Source of the DNA: PNNG01 sp046291695 | GTDB taxonomy: Bacteria; Bacteroidota; Bacteroidia; UBA7662 | Assembly: GCA_046291695.1 (NCBI GenBank) | Contig: JBKBSO010000015.1 | Location: forward strand, 1 to 64,000 | Reading direction: 5' to 3' | DNA: 64,000 nt | Shown: piece after piece, positions 53,113 through 62,488 of the stretch | Numbering within the stretch: position 1 is the stretch's first letter | Layout of the letters: the number at the start of each line of letters is the position of its first letter | Translations under genes and position numbers: made by a program | The notes under the pieces: generated by a model | The model's input: only the letters and a program-made list of their open reading frames with translations | Database searches by the model: none | What the model was told of the DNA's origin: nothing

Positions 53113-54468
53113 TTAATTATCGCTGGGTATCAACAGCTCGTAGCGGTATGAATAAAAGGCCACATCGTTGGCTTCCACTTTCACCTCGTATTCCAATTGA
53201 AATACTTCTTGCTTGGTTTTGCCTTTAAGGTCGATAAAGCGGTTGGCAAACCAATAGTTGCGGCGCGAATCGGGCACCGTATGTTTAATAACCCTGACAC
53301 GCCCTGCCTCACGACTTGTATTCCTGATTTCGATGCGCCCCACATAGAGGTAGCTATCGTATTTCATTCCATTGATATCCACCGCTTTTTTGCTCACTTT
53401 TACCAAGCGGGCATTATCGGTAAGGATATAGGGCGAGGGGCCATACTCCATCTTTACAGTAGCCTTTTTGGGGATTTCAGGCAGATTCCCGGGAATGTAG
53501 CCTAAGCTCAAGCCTTTTCGCTCGTAAAGCGGGCTGGAAAACCAGTCCATATTACTTTGATTGGTCAGGCTCAGGTAGCGTTTGCCATAGCTTTTCATGG
53601 AAAGGGTTTGGTTACCTGGCTCCCAGGCATCCACATCTACTTCATCGCTTAGCTGCAAAGGCACTTCGCTAGCCAGGACCTGATAAGTATTTCTATTTTC
53701 GGCCATCACGTTAACACCGGCCAGTCGGAATGCGGCCTGACTCGTGAATGCAGCCACCTCCCTTTCCTGAAAGCTATGATTGTAGTATAGTACGTCTACA
53801 TCTTCAAGGGCGGTGGGGCTCTTGAGGGTGAGGTCGAGACTCAACTCAGGTTTGGGCTTATCGAAATCGAGCAAGTAGCGAGCATCGCTGCTGAAGCCCA
53901 CCACTGGCACCAATACGGTAAGGGGCAATTCGTTGTAGTCACCTACAAGATAAACAGACAAGGAAGCTTCCAGCTTTTTAACTGTTTTGCTCGTGTTTAG
54001 TGCGTTACCTCCGCTCACATGCATAATGGTGTTTATGGGAATGGCTTCAATGGTATTGGGGGTACGTAAATAAATGAGCTCGGCATCAGCATGAATACCC
54101 AACACTTCGCCTGAGTAGCCCACGCTTTCGCGCCCTTCAAAAGCCTCGATGGTTACCTGATAACCTTTATTTTGTTTGAAAAAATCGAGCATTGTCCCCA
54201 TAGGCTCACGGCTCTCCGATTCCGTATGGTGCACCAAATAATTGACCAGTTTTTCACGATCGTCGATGCGAACATGGACACCTTCGAGTATGGCAAACTC
54301 TGGCAAAGGCATTTGAAAACGTGCCTGACGGGTAGCCACAACACCCGAATATTCCAGCATAGCGGCCCCATCGCGGTACATATGCACCCTGCGCAGCGCA
54401 AAATCAGACTGTGCATACAAGTCCGACATCATCAGCAATAGGCATAAGAACAAACTCAACTTTTTCAT
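53113..54468 (-). CDS. Secreted protein, weakly DUF4139-like
   Basis: 451 residues from ATG 54468; earlier starts would overlap the manC stop. Signal peptide (MKKLSLFLCLLLMMSDLYAQ). The N-terminal VHMYRDGAAMLEYSGVV and QMPLPEFAILEGVHVRIDD resemble the start of DUF4139 proteins (VTVYPDGAxV), and the C-terminal part has alternating Ig-like strands (LYVGRIEIRNTSREAGRVRVIKHTV). I do not recognise a function. It is co-oriented with manC (one base apart), so it may act in the cell envelope. Confidence 0.65.
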   Translation of the reverse strand: MKKLSLFLCLLLMMSDLYAQSDFALRRVHMYRDGAAMLEYSGVVATRQARFQMPLPEFAILEGVHVRIDDREKLVNYLVHHTESESREPMGTMLDFFKQNKGYQVTIEAFEGRESVGYSGEVLGIHADAELIYLRTPNTIEAIPINTIMHVSGGNALNTSKTVKKLEASLSVYLVGDYNELPLTVLVPVVGFSSDARYLLDFDKPKPELSLDLTLKSPTALEDVDVLYYNHSFQEREVAAFTSQAAFRLAGVNVMAENRNTYQVLASEVPLQLSDEVDVDAWEPGNQTLSMKSYGKRYLSLTNQSNMDWFSSPLYERKGLSLGYIPGNLPEIPKKATVKMEYGPSPYILTDNARLVKVSKKAVDINGMKYDSYLYVGRIEIRNTSREAGRVRVIKHTVPDSRRNYWFANRFIDLKGKTKQEVFQLEYEVKVEANDVAFYSYRYELLIPSDN

Positions 54469-54469
54469 A

Positions 54470-55549
54470 TTACAGGTATTTATCTCCAACTTTTCGTTTC
54501 AAATCGAGCAGCATATTTTTAATTTCATGCTCTTTGTCACGGGGGCAAATTAGCAATCCTTTCGGAGAATCAGCAATAATGTAATTTTCAAGCCCATTAA
54601 TAATCACCAATTTATCTTCCAGAATTTCAACGAGGCAATTGCTTGCATCGTACATGGCCACTTGCTTGCCGGTAACTGCATTGCCCAGGTAATCGCATTC
54701 ATGAACCGATTGCACTTCACCCCAAAGCGTAAGGTCGGTCCAGCCAAAATCGCCTATTATTACCCTCACTTTATCGGTTTTATACATAATGGCCTGCCTG
54801 AACGGAATGGTTTCGCATTGCGGATAAATTTTATCGATGCAACTTGCTTCGGCTTCGGTATTCAAGTAGGGGCGCACCTCTTCGAACAGTTGTGCGGTTT
54901 CGGGCAGGTGTTCCTGATAGAGGTTCAGCATGCTTTCAGCACGGGCCAGTTTGATGCCCGAATACCACAAAAAGTCGCCTGATCGATGAAATGTATTGGC
55001 AATTTCTTTAGTAGGCTTTTCGGTGAAGGTTTTTACCTTATAAATAGGAGTATCGTTAACATTAGGTAAGTACTGTATGTAGCCGTAGTTCACTTCGGGC
55101 CGGCTCACCTTAATGCCAATTGTCAGAATTTCGGGTTGGCTAGCGATGTACTTTACACCGGTTTTTACGGTTTGCTTAAACTTGACCACATCGGTTATCA
55201 CATGATCGCTGGGCATAATCAACAGATTGGCCTGCATATCGATGTTGGCCACTTTACTTACCGCATAAATGGTTGCTGTGGCGGTATTCTTACGCAACGG
55301 TTCTTCCACAATCTGTGCCGATGTGATTTCTGGGATTTGCGTTTTAACCAACCCCACCCATTGTTTATTGGTAACCACAAAAATGCGTGAAGCATCGGTA
55401 AGATGCAATGCCCTTTGCCAGCTGGCCTGAAGCAAGGTTTCACCTGTACCCAGCAAATCAATGAATTGCTTGGGTTTTTGCTGGGTACTGATGGGCCACA
55501 ATCGGCTTCCAACCCCGCCAGCCATGATGATTACGTATAACTTTTGCAT
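54470..55549 (-). CDS. manC: Mannose-1-phosphate guanylyltransferase
   Basis: 359 residues. The pyrophosphorylase motif is IIMAGGVGSRLWPISTQQKPKQF, with ALHL...FVVTNKQW and the EPLRKNTATA segment; the FGWTDLTLWGEV signature is near residue 270. It makes GDP-mannose from mannose-1-phosphate and GTP, a precursor for surface glycans such as those of the 17.7-23 kb operon. The C-terminal mannose-6-phosphate isomerase domain of the bifunctional form is absent. It is followed by the secreted protein gene at 53113. Confidence 0.93.
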   Translation of the reverse strand: MQKLYVIIMAGGVGSRLWPISTQQKPKQFIDLLGTGETLLQASWQRALHLTDASRIFVVTNKQWVGLVKTQIPEITSAQIVEEPLRKNTATATIYAVSKVANIDMQANLLIMPSDHVITDVVKFKQTVKTGVKYIASQPEILTIGIKVSRPEVNYGYIQYLPNVNDTPIYKVKTFTEKPTKEIANTFHRSGDFLWYSGIKLARAESMLNLYQEHLPETAQLFEEVRPYLNTEAEASCIDKIYPQCETIPFRQAIMYKTDKVRVIIGDFGWTDLTLWGEVQSVHECDYLGNAVTGKQVAMYDASNCLVEILEDKLVIINGLENYIIADSPKGLLICPRDKEHEIKNMLLDLKRKVGDKYL

Positions 55550-55588
55550 GGTATTGATGGTGGTAAGATACGCAAAAGCACGAAGCGC

Positions 55589-56557
55589 TTAAATAATCCC
55601 TTCCTTTAACAAATCGTGAATATGTACTACCCCGCAATAATGGCCCTGACCATTAACTACCAACAGCTGGCTGATGTTGTTGGCCCGGATCATGTCAAGG
55701 GCTTCAACTGCATACGCTTCGGTGGTTATGGTACGCGGATTGGCCGACATGATGTCGGCAGCTCTTAGCGTACTTATTTGGTCATATTTATCCAGCATAC
55801 GCCGGATATCGCCATCGGTAATGATGCCAGCGAGTACATCACCTTGCATCACCGCGGTAACGCCTAATCGACTGCCGGTAATTTGGACAATGGCCTCCTT
55901 CACCGGAGCTTGCACATCCACTGCCGGAGCGGCATTGTTACGTACCAAATCATCTACGCGCAAATACAATCGCTTTCCCAATGCTCCGCCCGGATGATAT
56001 CGGGCAAAGTCTTGCTGCGTAAACCCACGCTGCTCCAATAAACAAATCGCCAAGGCATCACCCAAAGCCAATTGTACCGCTGTAGAAGTGGTGGGCGCCA
56101 GCTTAAGCGGACAAGCTTCTTCCGAAATGCTCGAGAGCAAAACATGATCGCTATGTGTAGCCAAATAGCTGCCCGGATCGCCCGTCATGCCAATCAGCAG
56201 GTTACCTGCCTCACGCAGCATCGGCACCAACAGTTTAATTTCCGGCGTATTGCCGCTTTGCGAAATGCAAAGCACCAGGTCGTTTTGCTGAATCATGCCC
56301 AAATCGCCATGCACGGCATCGGCCGCATGCATGAACAAAGCCGGTGTGCCGGTAGAATTTAAGGTGGCTGTAATTTTTGTAGCAATGATGGCACTCTTGC
56401 CAATGCCTGTAACCACCAATCGACCAGGACTGCTTATAACTGCCTCAACCACAGCTACAAAGCTATCATTTATTGATTCTGTTAGCGCGAGGATAGCATT
56501 TCCCTCTATTTTCAGCGATCTTTGCGCTGCATTTTTTATTGCGATGTGCTTTTTCAA
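55589..56557 (-). CDS. kdsD: D-arabinose-5-phosphate isomerase (KpsF/GutQ/KdsD)
   Basis: 322 residues from a TTG start. A SIS domain (~35-170; VVTGIGKSAIIATKI, HAADAVHGDLGMI, CISQSGNTPE) precedes two CBS domains (~205-320). It makes arabinose-5-phosphate for KDO, the inner LPS sugar. It is divergent from recQ with 65 bp between the starts; a TACTTTTG box on the reverse strand is a candidate promoter. With manC it forms a cell-envelope precursor pair. Confidence 0.95.
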   Translation of the reverse strand: MKKHIAIKNAAQRSLKIEGNAILALTESINDSFVAVVEAVISSPGRLVVTGIGKSAIIATKITATLNSTGTPALFMHAADAVHGDLGMIQQNDLVLCISQSGNTPEIKLLVPMLREAGNLLIGMTGDPGSYLATHSDHVLLSSISEEACPLKLAPTTSTAVQLALGDALAICLLEQRGFTQQDFARYHPGGALGKRLYLRVDDLVRNNAAPAVDVQAPVKEAIVQITGSRLGVTAVMQGDVLAGIITDGDIRRMLDKYDQISTLRAADIMSANPRTITTEAYAVEALDMIRANNISQLLVVNGQGHYCGVVHIHDLLKEGII

Positions 56558-56583
56558 GCTGATATTTTTATTATCTTGACATA

Positions 56584-56591
56584 CAAAAGTA
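56584..56591 (-). promoter_or_regulatory. Candidate -7 box (TACTTTTG) for kdsD
   Basis: Reverse-strand TAnnTTTG match 26 bp before the TTG start. Confidence 0.4.
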
Positions 56592-56622
56592 TTGAATTTT
56601 GTTGCGCGAGGGGTTAATTAGT

Positions 56623-58803
56623 ATGGATTCCAAAGAGAAACTACGAGAAACGTTAAAGTCGTTTTTCGGATTCGACCATTATAAAGGTCAGCAAGAGGTT
56701 ATTGTACAGAACATTTACGAAGGTAAAAACACCTTTGTAATCATGCCCACGGGCGCGGGAAAATCGCTCTGTTATCAGCTTCCGGCCATTGCCAGTGCAG
56801 GCACGGCCATTGTCATTTCACCACTTATAGCCCTGATGAAAAATCAGGTCGACAGCATACGCGCCTTTTCGGGCACGGAAGGCATTGCGGAGTTTTTAAA
56901 CTCCTCATTAAATAAAGCCGATATCCGGCGGGTGAAGGAAAACGTTACTTCGGGCATGACCAAGCTATTGTACGTAGCCCCCGAATCCTTGGGCAAACTC
57001 GAAAATATCGAGTTTTTACAGAGCGTAACCATCAGCTTTGTGGCCGTTGACGAGGCCCATTGTATTTCGGAATGGGGGCACGATTTCAGGCCCGAATACC
57101 GCAAAATCCGCCAAATGGTGCAAATGATTGGCGATGTGCCGATCATTGCCCTCACAGCAACTGCAACACCCAAGGTGCAGCTCGACATCATGAAAAACCT
57201 GCAGATGTCAGAAGCCGATGTTTTTAAATCGAGCTTCAACCGACCCAACCTCTACTACGAAGTACGTCCCAAAATCAATGCCGTAAAAAGCATCATCAAA
57301 TACATCAAGGAGCATTCCGGCAAATCGGGCATCATTTATACCCTTAGCCGGAAAAAAGCCGAAGAAATTGCCGAAACCCTGGTAGCCAATGGTGTAAAAG
57401 CAGCTCCATACCATGCTGGGCTCGATTCGGCCATTCGCATGAAAAACCAAGATGCCTTCCTCATGGAAGAAGTGGACGTAATTGTAGCTACCATTGCCTT
57501 TGGCATGGGCATCGATAAACCCGATGTTCGCTTTGTAATCCATTACGACATCCCCAAATCCATCGAAAGTTATTACCAGGAAACCGGCCGTGCCGGACGC
57601 GATGGCCTCGAAGGCGTATGTATCGCCTATTACAGCGATAAGGACATCATGAAATTGCAAAAATTCATGAAAGACAAACCGGTTTCTGAAAAAGAAATCG
57701 GGCATTTACTCCTTCATGAAGTGGTTTCTTATGCCGAATCGGCCGTGTGCCGCCGCCGGCAAATCCTGCACTATTTCGGAGAAGTATATTCCGAAACCAA
57801 TTGCAACAATATGTGCGATGCCTGTCGCCATCCTCAACCCCGCGAAAATGGGCAAAAAGAGCTGGTAATCTTACTCGAAACCGTAAAGGAGCTGGTCAAA
57901 AAATTTGACTTCTTCCACGTGCTCGCCTTTTTGATGGGCGAGGTGAGCCCTCCCATTGAAGCCTACGGGCATCACCGGCTGGCCAATTTCGGTCGCGGTA
58001 AAGAAAAAGGCGAGCGTTTTTGGAAGTCGCTCATCAAAGTGGCGCTTTTCAATAACTTCCTGCTCAAAGACATAGAAAACTATGGCTTATTGAAACTTGG
58101 ACCCGAAGGTGAAAAATACCTGGCCGATCCTTATGCCATTGATATCCCGCTCGACCACAATTACGAAGAAGCCGGGCGCGACGAAGAAATAGAAAGCCAA
58201 CAGTCGGATGCCCTCGACAACCGCTTGTTTGAGATGCTGCGCGATTTGCGTAAAAAACTTTCGAAAGAAAAGAACCTGCCTCCCTATGTAATCTTTCAAG
58301 ACCCTTCACTGGAAGAGATGGCTACCAATTACCCCACCAATATGGCGGAACTGCAGCAAATTAGCGGGGTGGGGCCTGGCAAGGCCATGAAGTTTGGTAA
58401 AGCTTTTATCGAACTCATCAGTCAATATGTAGAAGAAAACGAGATAGACCGTCCTGCTGATTTTGTAATGAAAAGCACGGTCAATAAATCAGGCGTTAAG
58501 GTGTTTATCATTGGCGGCATCGACCGTAAAATCCCCCTGCAAGAGTTGGCCCGGAGTAAAGGCTTGAGTTACGACGAAATCCTTGACGAAATCAAAACCA
58601 TTGTTGATGCAGGCACCAAGGTCAACATCGACTACCACGTAAACGAGGTGATGGACGAAGAACTACAGGAAGAAGTTTACGACTATTTCCGCACGGCCGA
58701 AACCGACGACATCAACACCGCAATCAGTAGTTTAGGCGACGATTTTTCGGAAGAAGAACTCAAGCTGGTGCGTATTAAATTCCTCTCTGAGCAGGCCAAC
58801 TAA
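56623..58803 (+). CDS. recQ: ATP-dependent DNA helicase RecQ
   Basis: 726 residues from ATG 56623. Helicase motifs: TGAGKS (43-48), DEAH in AVDEAHCISEWGHDFRPEY, TATATP, FGMGIDKPDVRFVIH and QETGRAGRDG. The zinc-binding segment has CRRRQ...C...CNNMCDAC, then an RQC winged helix and an HRDC domain (~EEMATNYPTNMAELQQISGVGPGKAMKFG). It unwinds DNA in recombination repair. A long charged tail follows HRDC. Confidence 0.97.
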   Translation: MDSKEKLRETLKSFFGFDHYKGQQEVIVQNIYEGKNTFVIMPTGAGKSLCYQLPAIASAGTAIVISPLIALMKNQVDSIRAFSGTEGIAEFLNSSLNKADIRRVKENVTSGMTKLLYVAPESLGKLENIEFLQSVTISFVAVDEAHCISEWGHDFRPEYRKIRQMVQMIGDVPIIALTATATPKVQLDIMKNLQMSEADVFKSSFNRPNLYYEVRPKINAVKSIIKYIKEHSGKSGIIYTLSRKKAEEIAETLVANGVKAAPYHAGLDSAIRMKNQDAFLMEEVDVIVATIAFGMGIDKPDVRFVIHYDIPKSIESYYQETGRAGRDGLEGVCIAYYSDKDIMKLQKFMKDKPVSEKEIGHLLLHEVVSYAESAVCRRRQILHYFGEVYSETNCNNMCDACRHPQPRENGQKELVILLETVKELVKKFDFFHVLAFLMGEVSPPIEAYGHHRLANFGRGKEKGERFWKSLIKVALFNNFLLKDIENYGLLKLGPEGEKYLADPYAIDIPLDHNYEEAGRDEEIESQQSDALDNRLFEMLRDLRKKLSKEKNLPPYVIFQDPSLEEMATNYPTNMAELQQISGVGPGKAMKFGKAFIELISQYVEENEIDRPADFVMKSTVNKSGVKVFIIGGIDRKIPLQELARSKGLSYDEILDEIKTIVDAGTKVNIDYHVNEVMDEELQEEVYDYFRTAETDDINTAISSLGDDFSEEELKLVRIKFLSEQAN

Positions 58804-58873
58804 GCTTGCTGGAGCTTCAAACGTCTATTTATGGGCTGCTTTTCCGCAAGATTGCTAGAGCCGAAGCGACCTG

Positions 58874-59050
58874 CTTTTTTTAACCGCAGGAGGCGCAGAG
58901 GTTTTTTTAAGGATCAGCTGTTTACACAGCTTGCGACTTGTCGCATTTGAACGGCTTTCTTGTCAGTGCTACTAGCAGCCATGGCTGGGCCGCGAGCTAA
59001 CGGAGCCTTTTGGCCCGCGCAGCTGTCGCCGCTTGGCCGTAGGGCGCGGA
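58874..59050. repeat. GC-rich structured dispersed repeat, copy 1
   Basis: Begins ACCGCAGGAGGCGCAGAGG and includes CAGCCATGGCTGGGCCGCG and a GGGCC/GGCCC stem. It matches 62489-62663 in order, with about 70 per cent identity in the better parts. It fills most of the 326-bp gap between the convergent genes recQ and threonine dehydrogenase. The remaining part (59051-59129) is also GC-rich with GGCGGCC/GCCGGCGG repeats and a second TTTTTTACCGC. No gene is seen. Confidence 0.7.
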
Positions 59051-59129
59051 GTAAAGGCCTCGGCGGCCTCCGGCGGCTGTTTTTTTACCGCTGAGGAAAA
59101 GAGGCATTTGTAAGGTTGAAAAGCTACGC

Positions 59130-60068
59130 TTACTTCAAATTATCGAGCATTTCCTTCACAATGGCCTGGGTATCAAATTGGTGGTTCCAAGCCCAATCGG
59201 CGCGTGCAGCACTGTCGTCGATGCTCGACGGCCAGCTATCGGCAATAGCCTGTCGGAAATCCGTTTTGTAGCTAATTTCAAAACCGGGTATTCGCTGGCG
59301 GATAGCCTCGGCCAATGCCGCCGGAGTAAAGCTAACAGCGGCCAGGTTGTAGCTGGTACGTACTTTTATTTGCTCAGCCGGTGCTTCCATCAGCTCAATA
59401 GTAGCCCGTATAGCATCGTCGATGAACATCATGGGCAAACTGGTTTGGGCGTGCAAGAAGCATTCATAACTGCCCTTTTGGAGGGCTTCATGAAAAATTT
59501 CAACCGCATAATCGGTGGTGCCACCTCCCGGAGGGGTTTTCCAACTGATGATGCCCGGGTAGCGCAAGGAGCGAACATCTAAACCAAAGCGTGTAAAATA
59601 ATACTGACACCAAAGCTCCCCGGCCAATTTGCTGATGCCATAAACCGTATTGGGATCCATATAGGGCAGCTGCGGCGTATTCTCGCGCGGGGTATTGGGC
59701 CCAAAAGCAGCGATGGAGCTGGGCCAAAACACCCGGTTAACCTTGTGCTTTACCGATAAAGCCAGTACATGAAGCAAACTATCCATATTCAGCTTCCACG
59801 CAAAATTGGGATTGGTTTCGCCTTTAGCCGACAATACCGCTGCCAGCAGGTAAATTGTGCTGATGTTTTCGGTAATGATAAGCTGTTCCAGCTTTTCGGC
59901 ATCCATCACATCCAGTTCAATGAAGCGACGATCGGCTTCGGGTTTACCATTACGTATGTCAGTACAAATCACCTGATCGCGGCCATGCTTTTGCTGCAAA
60001 ACAGCCGAAAGTTCTGAGCCTAATTGTCCTTCTGATCCTAAAATAAGTATGCGTTCATTACCTGCCAT
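59130..60068 (-). CDS. L-threonine 3-dehydrogenase, SDR type
   Basis: 312 residues from ATG 60068 (MAGNERILILGSEGQLGSEL); a longer frame to 60173 would cover the promoter box and has no similarity. Extended SDR with GSEGQLG and the YxxxK site as YGISKLAGELW. The segment RYPGIISWKTPPGGGTTDYAVEIF is typical of the NAD-dependent SDR-type threonine dehydrogenase that makes 2-amino-3-oxobutyrate. It differs from the zinc MDR-type Tdh. No kbl gene is near. Confidence 0.9.
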   Translation of the reverse strand: MAGNERILILGSEGQLGSELSAVLQQKHGRDQVICTDIRNGKPEADRRFIELDVMDAEKLEQLIITENISTIYLLAAVLSAKGETNPNFAWKLNMDSLLHVLALSVKHKVNRVFWPSSIAAFGPNTPRENTPQLPYMDPNTVYGISKLAGELWCQYYFTRFGLDVRSLRYPGIISWKTPPGGGTTDYAVEIFHEALQKGSYECFLHAQTSLPMMFIDDAIRATIELMEAPAEQIKVRTSYNLAAVSFTPAALAEAIRQRIPGFEISYKTDFRQAIADSWPSSIDDSAARADWAWNHQFDTQAIVKEMLDNLK

Positions 60069-60088
60069 GTATGTTGCTTTAGGTGGCG

Positions 60089-60096
60089 CAAATTTA
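60089..60096 (-). promoter_or_regulatory. Candidate -7 box (TAAATTTG) for threonine dehydrogenase
   Basis: Reverse-strand TAnnTTTG match 20 bp before the chosen ATG; it also supports that start. Confidence 0.45.
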
Positions 60097-60277
60097 GGGA
60101 AGTATGCTTCAGTTTGGTAATGGGCCGTGAAGCTATTCGCCAAAATACTTGAAAAGCGTGTTGAATTGGTCAATTTGCGCGCTTAGTGAGTTTCTTATCA
60201 ATATGCCAAACCGAAAAACTAGGTTTGACGTAAACTTTTTACAAACCGTTGCCTTAATTTTATTGTTTCGAATGACG

Positions 60278-60640
60278 ATGAAACCGTTTAGCCTACTCCT
60301 TCTGTTCGTTTTTGGCTCCTTGCAAGCGTGCTATTACGACAATGAGCAAGACCTATACCCTGGCTTGCCTGGCGATTGCGATACCCTATCAGTTAGTTAC
60401 GCCAACACCATTAGGCCCATAATGCAAAGTCGCTGCGTATCGTGCCACAGCGGAAACTTTCCGTCGGGCGGACTTGGCCTTAGCACCCATGCCGAAGTGG
60501 CAGGGAGCATAGGTGTTATTATCGACCGCATTAGCCGCGAGCCCGATGATGTGTTGCTAATGCCCCAAGGAGCTAAAATGGACGCTTGCCGCATCGATGA
60601 AATCATAGCCTGGGCCAATCAAGGCGCGCTAAATAACTAA
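60278..60640 (+). CDS. Lipoprotein with c-type haem motif CXXCH
   Basis: 120 residues from ATG 60278 (60272 is also possible). Lipoprotein signal (KPFSLLLLFVFGSLQAC). After a Pro/Asp-rich spacer, the motif RCVSCHSG gives one CXXCH haem site; a Met-Pro (VLLMPQGAKM) downstream could offer the sixth ligand. This is the layout of small cytochrome-c-like domains (planctomycete type). It is the first gene of a three-gene group with a DUF5777 protein (4 bp later) and a T9SS cargo. Confidence 0.85.
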   Translation: MKPFSLLLLFVFGSLQACYYDNEQDLYPGLPGDCDTLSVSYANTIRPIMQSRCVSCHSGNFPSGGLGLSTHAEVAGSIGVIIDRISREPDDVLLMPQGAKMDACRIDEIIAWANQGALNN

Positions 60641-60644
60641 GGCC

Positions 60645-61535
60645 ATGCAGAAACGACTACTCATTATACTTTTCTGGAGTATTAGCTTCATGGCTGCCAA
60701 AGCCCAAGATGATTTAGAAGCCTTGCTCGAATCGCTCGAAGAACCCGAAACACATTTTGTTAATTACGCCTTTAAATCAACGCGTATCATCAATGGTCAC
60801 TCCATCGAAAATGTAGGTGCAGGCGTACTCGATTTCAGAATCTTGCATCGCTTCGGCGCCATCAACGGTGGGGCTTATGAATTCTTCGGACTCGATCAGG
60901 CCAATATGCGCATGAGCTTCGACTATGGCATCACCGATAGGTTACAAATTGGAATTGGACGCAGCACCATCGGTAAAGAATACGATGGCTTGCTCAAATA
61001 TCGGATACTGCGCCAAAGCACCGGCGCCATCAATATGCCCGTTTCAGTAAGTTGGGTGAGTGGCATGCTGGTAAACACCCTACGCTGGGGAAATCCCGAA
61101 CGCGAAAACCTCTTTAGCTCGCGCCTAAGCTATTACCACCAACTACTCATCGCCCGCAAGTTTAACGATATGCTTAGCCTCCAACTCAGCCCTACCTTGG
61201 TACACCGCAACCTGGTGGCCAGCAGAGATATCCCCAACGATGTTTTTGCTATGGGTTTGGGTGGCCGCATAAAAATTAACAAACGCCTGGCTGCAACTTT
61301 CGACTATTTTTATGTACTGCCCGGACAACTACCCAACCACAACAATTCCTTTTCGCTAGGTTTGGATATTGAAACCGGAGGTCACGTATTTCAATTGCAC
61401 TTTACCAACAGCCGTGGCCTCAATGAACGGCAGTTTATTACAGGTCATAACGGACTTTGGGGCCAAGGCAATGTGCATTTCGGCTTCAACCTGTCGCGCG
61501 TGTTTACCATCAGAAGTCCAAAAGAACACCGGTAA
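60645..61535 (+). CDS. DUF5777-family outer-membrane beta-barrel protein
   Basis: 296 residues. Signal peptide (to MAAKA), then a short acidic linker (DDLEALLESLEEPETHFV) and alternating beta strands: FKSTRIINGHSIENVGAGVLDFRILHRFG, RMSFDYGITDRLQIGIGRS, FGFNLSRVFTIRS. The pattern and the THFVNYAFKSTRIINGHS segment match DUF5777. The family is found next to cytochrome-like lipoproteins in Bacteroidota; function unknown. It lies 4 bp behind the CXXCH lipoprotein. Confidence 0.85.
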   Translation: MQKRLLIILFWSISFMAAKAQDDLEALLESLEEPETHFVNYAFKSTRIINGHSIENVGAGVLDFRILHRFGAINGGAYEFFGLDQANMRMSFDYGITDRLQIGIGRSTIGKEYDGLLKYRILRQSTGAINMPVSVSWVSGMLVNTLRWGNPERENLFSSRLSYYHQLLIARKFNDMLSLQLSPTLVHRNLVASRDIPNDVFAMGLGGRIKINKRLAATFDYFYVLPGQLPNHNNSFSLGLDIETGGHVFQLHFTNSRGLNERQFITGHNGLWGQGNVHFGFNLSRVFTIRSPKEHR

Positions 61536-61601
61536 GTATTGAACTTAAGAAACAAAAACATATTTTAGCTGACTCAAGAACTCCAACAATCAAAAAACCC
61601 T

Positions 61602-62426
61602 ATGATAAAAAAAATTACTTTTCTCAGTTTTCTGCTTTTCTCGCTTGGAATAGGCCTCGATTCGCATTTTAATCACGCCCATACGAACCCCACCGGCGCG
61701 CCCGCAGGACATACCGGCTCGCCCGGTGATAATGGACTTACCTGTGCCCGCTCTGGTTGTCATGCCTCAACAGCAACAACAGGCACTAACCTCTTTTTTG
61801 TAGGGGTACCCGCTGCAGGCTACAATCCCGGCCAAACTTATCTGGTGCAAGTAAATTTCAGCGGAACCGGTAATAAAGGATTTCAAATTTCTCCACAAAA
61901 CCAGGCCGGCGCTTTGCAAGGCCAACTCATCAACACCACCAACAGCGGTACTAACGGCACCCAAACGGTGGGCACCAAATACGTTACCCACACCCTAGCG
62001 CAAAGCGGTGCCACCGGTAGCTGGACATTTCAATGGCGAGCACCAAATGCCGGCACTGGTCCGGTAACTTTTTATGGTGCTTTTGTAAACGGTCGCAATA
62101 ATGGCTTACGACTTGAGCAAGCCACCATTCAAGAAAACCCTGCTGCTTCGGTGGCTGAAAACAGCCGCTTGAAAAATTTCAAAATTTACCCGAATCCGGT
62201 TACCGAAAAAATGACCATCAGCTATCAGCTCGAAAGGAACGAAACGGTTAATATTCGCGTATTCGACATTACCGGTCGCGAGAGCCTTGTACTGCTGCAA
62301 CAAAAAATGGAAGCCGGTGAGCATGTACATCAATTCGATGTGCGCGAACAACTCCGCGCCGGGGTATATTTTGTAACGGTTGAAGCTGGCAACCGTACGC
62401 TTAGCCAAAAAATGCTGGTGCGCTAA
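61602..62426 (+). CDS. T9SS cargo with choice-of-anchor-V-like domain and CX4CH motif
   Basis: 274 residues. Signal peptide (MIKKITFLSFLLFSLGIGLDS). A domain with LTCARSGCHAST (CX4CH) and a DOMON/Reeler-like beta fold (GYNPGQTYLVQVNFSGTGNKGFQIS, GPVTFYGAFVNGRNNG) resembles choice-of-anchor V. The last ~75 residues are a type A T9SS sorting domain (KNFKIYPNPVTEKMTI, GVYFVTVEAGNRTLSQKMLVR). The CX4CH could bind haem, but four intervening residues are not the canonical spacing. It ends the three-gene group. Confidence 0.87.
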   Translation: MIKKITFLSFLLFSLGIGLDSHFNHAHTNPTGAPAGHTGSPGDNGLTCARSGCHASTATTGTNLFFVGVPAAGYNPGQTYLVQVNFSGTGNKGFQISPQNQAGALQGQLINTTNSGTNGTQTVGTKYVTHTLAQSGATGSWTFQWRAPNAGTGPVTFYGAFVNGRNNGLRLEQATIQENPAASVAENSRLKNFKIYPNPVTEKMTISYQLERNETVNIRVFDITGRESLVLLQQKMEAGEHVHQFDVREQLRAGVYFVTVEAGNRTLSQKMLVR

Positions 62427-62488
62427 ACAACAACGCTTTCAAAAAATGTCAACTGCATATCCGCAGGCTCACGGCATACAAACCACAT

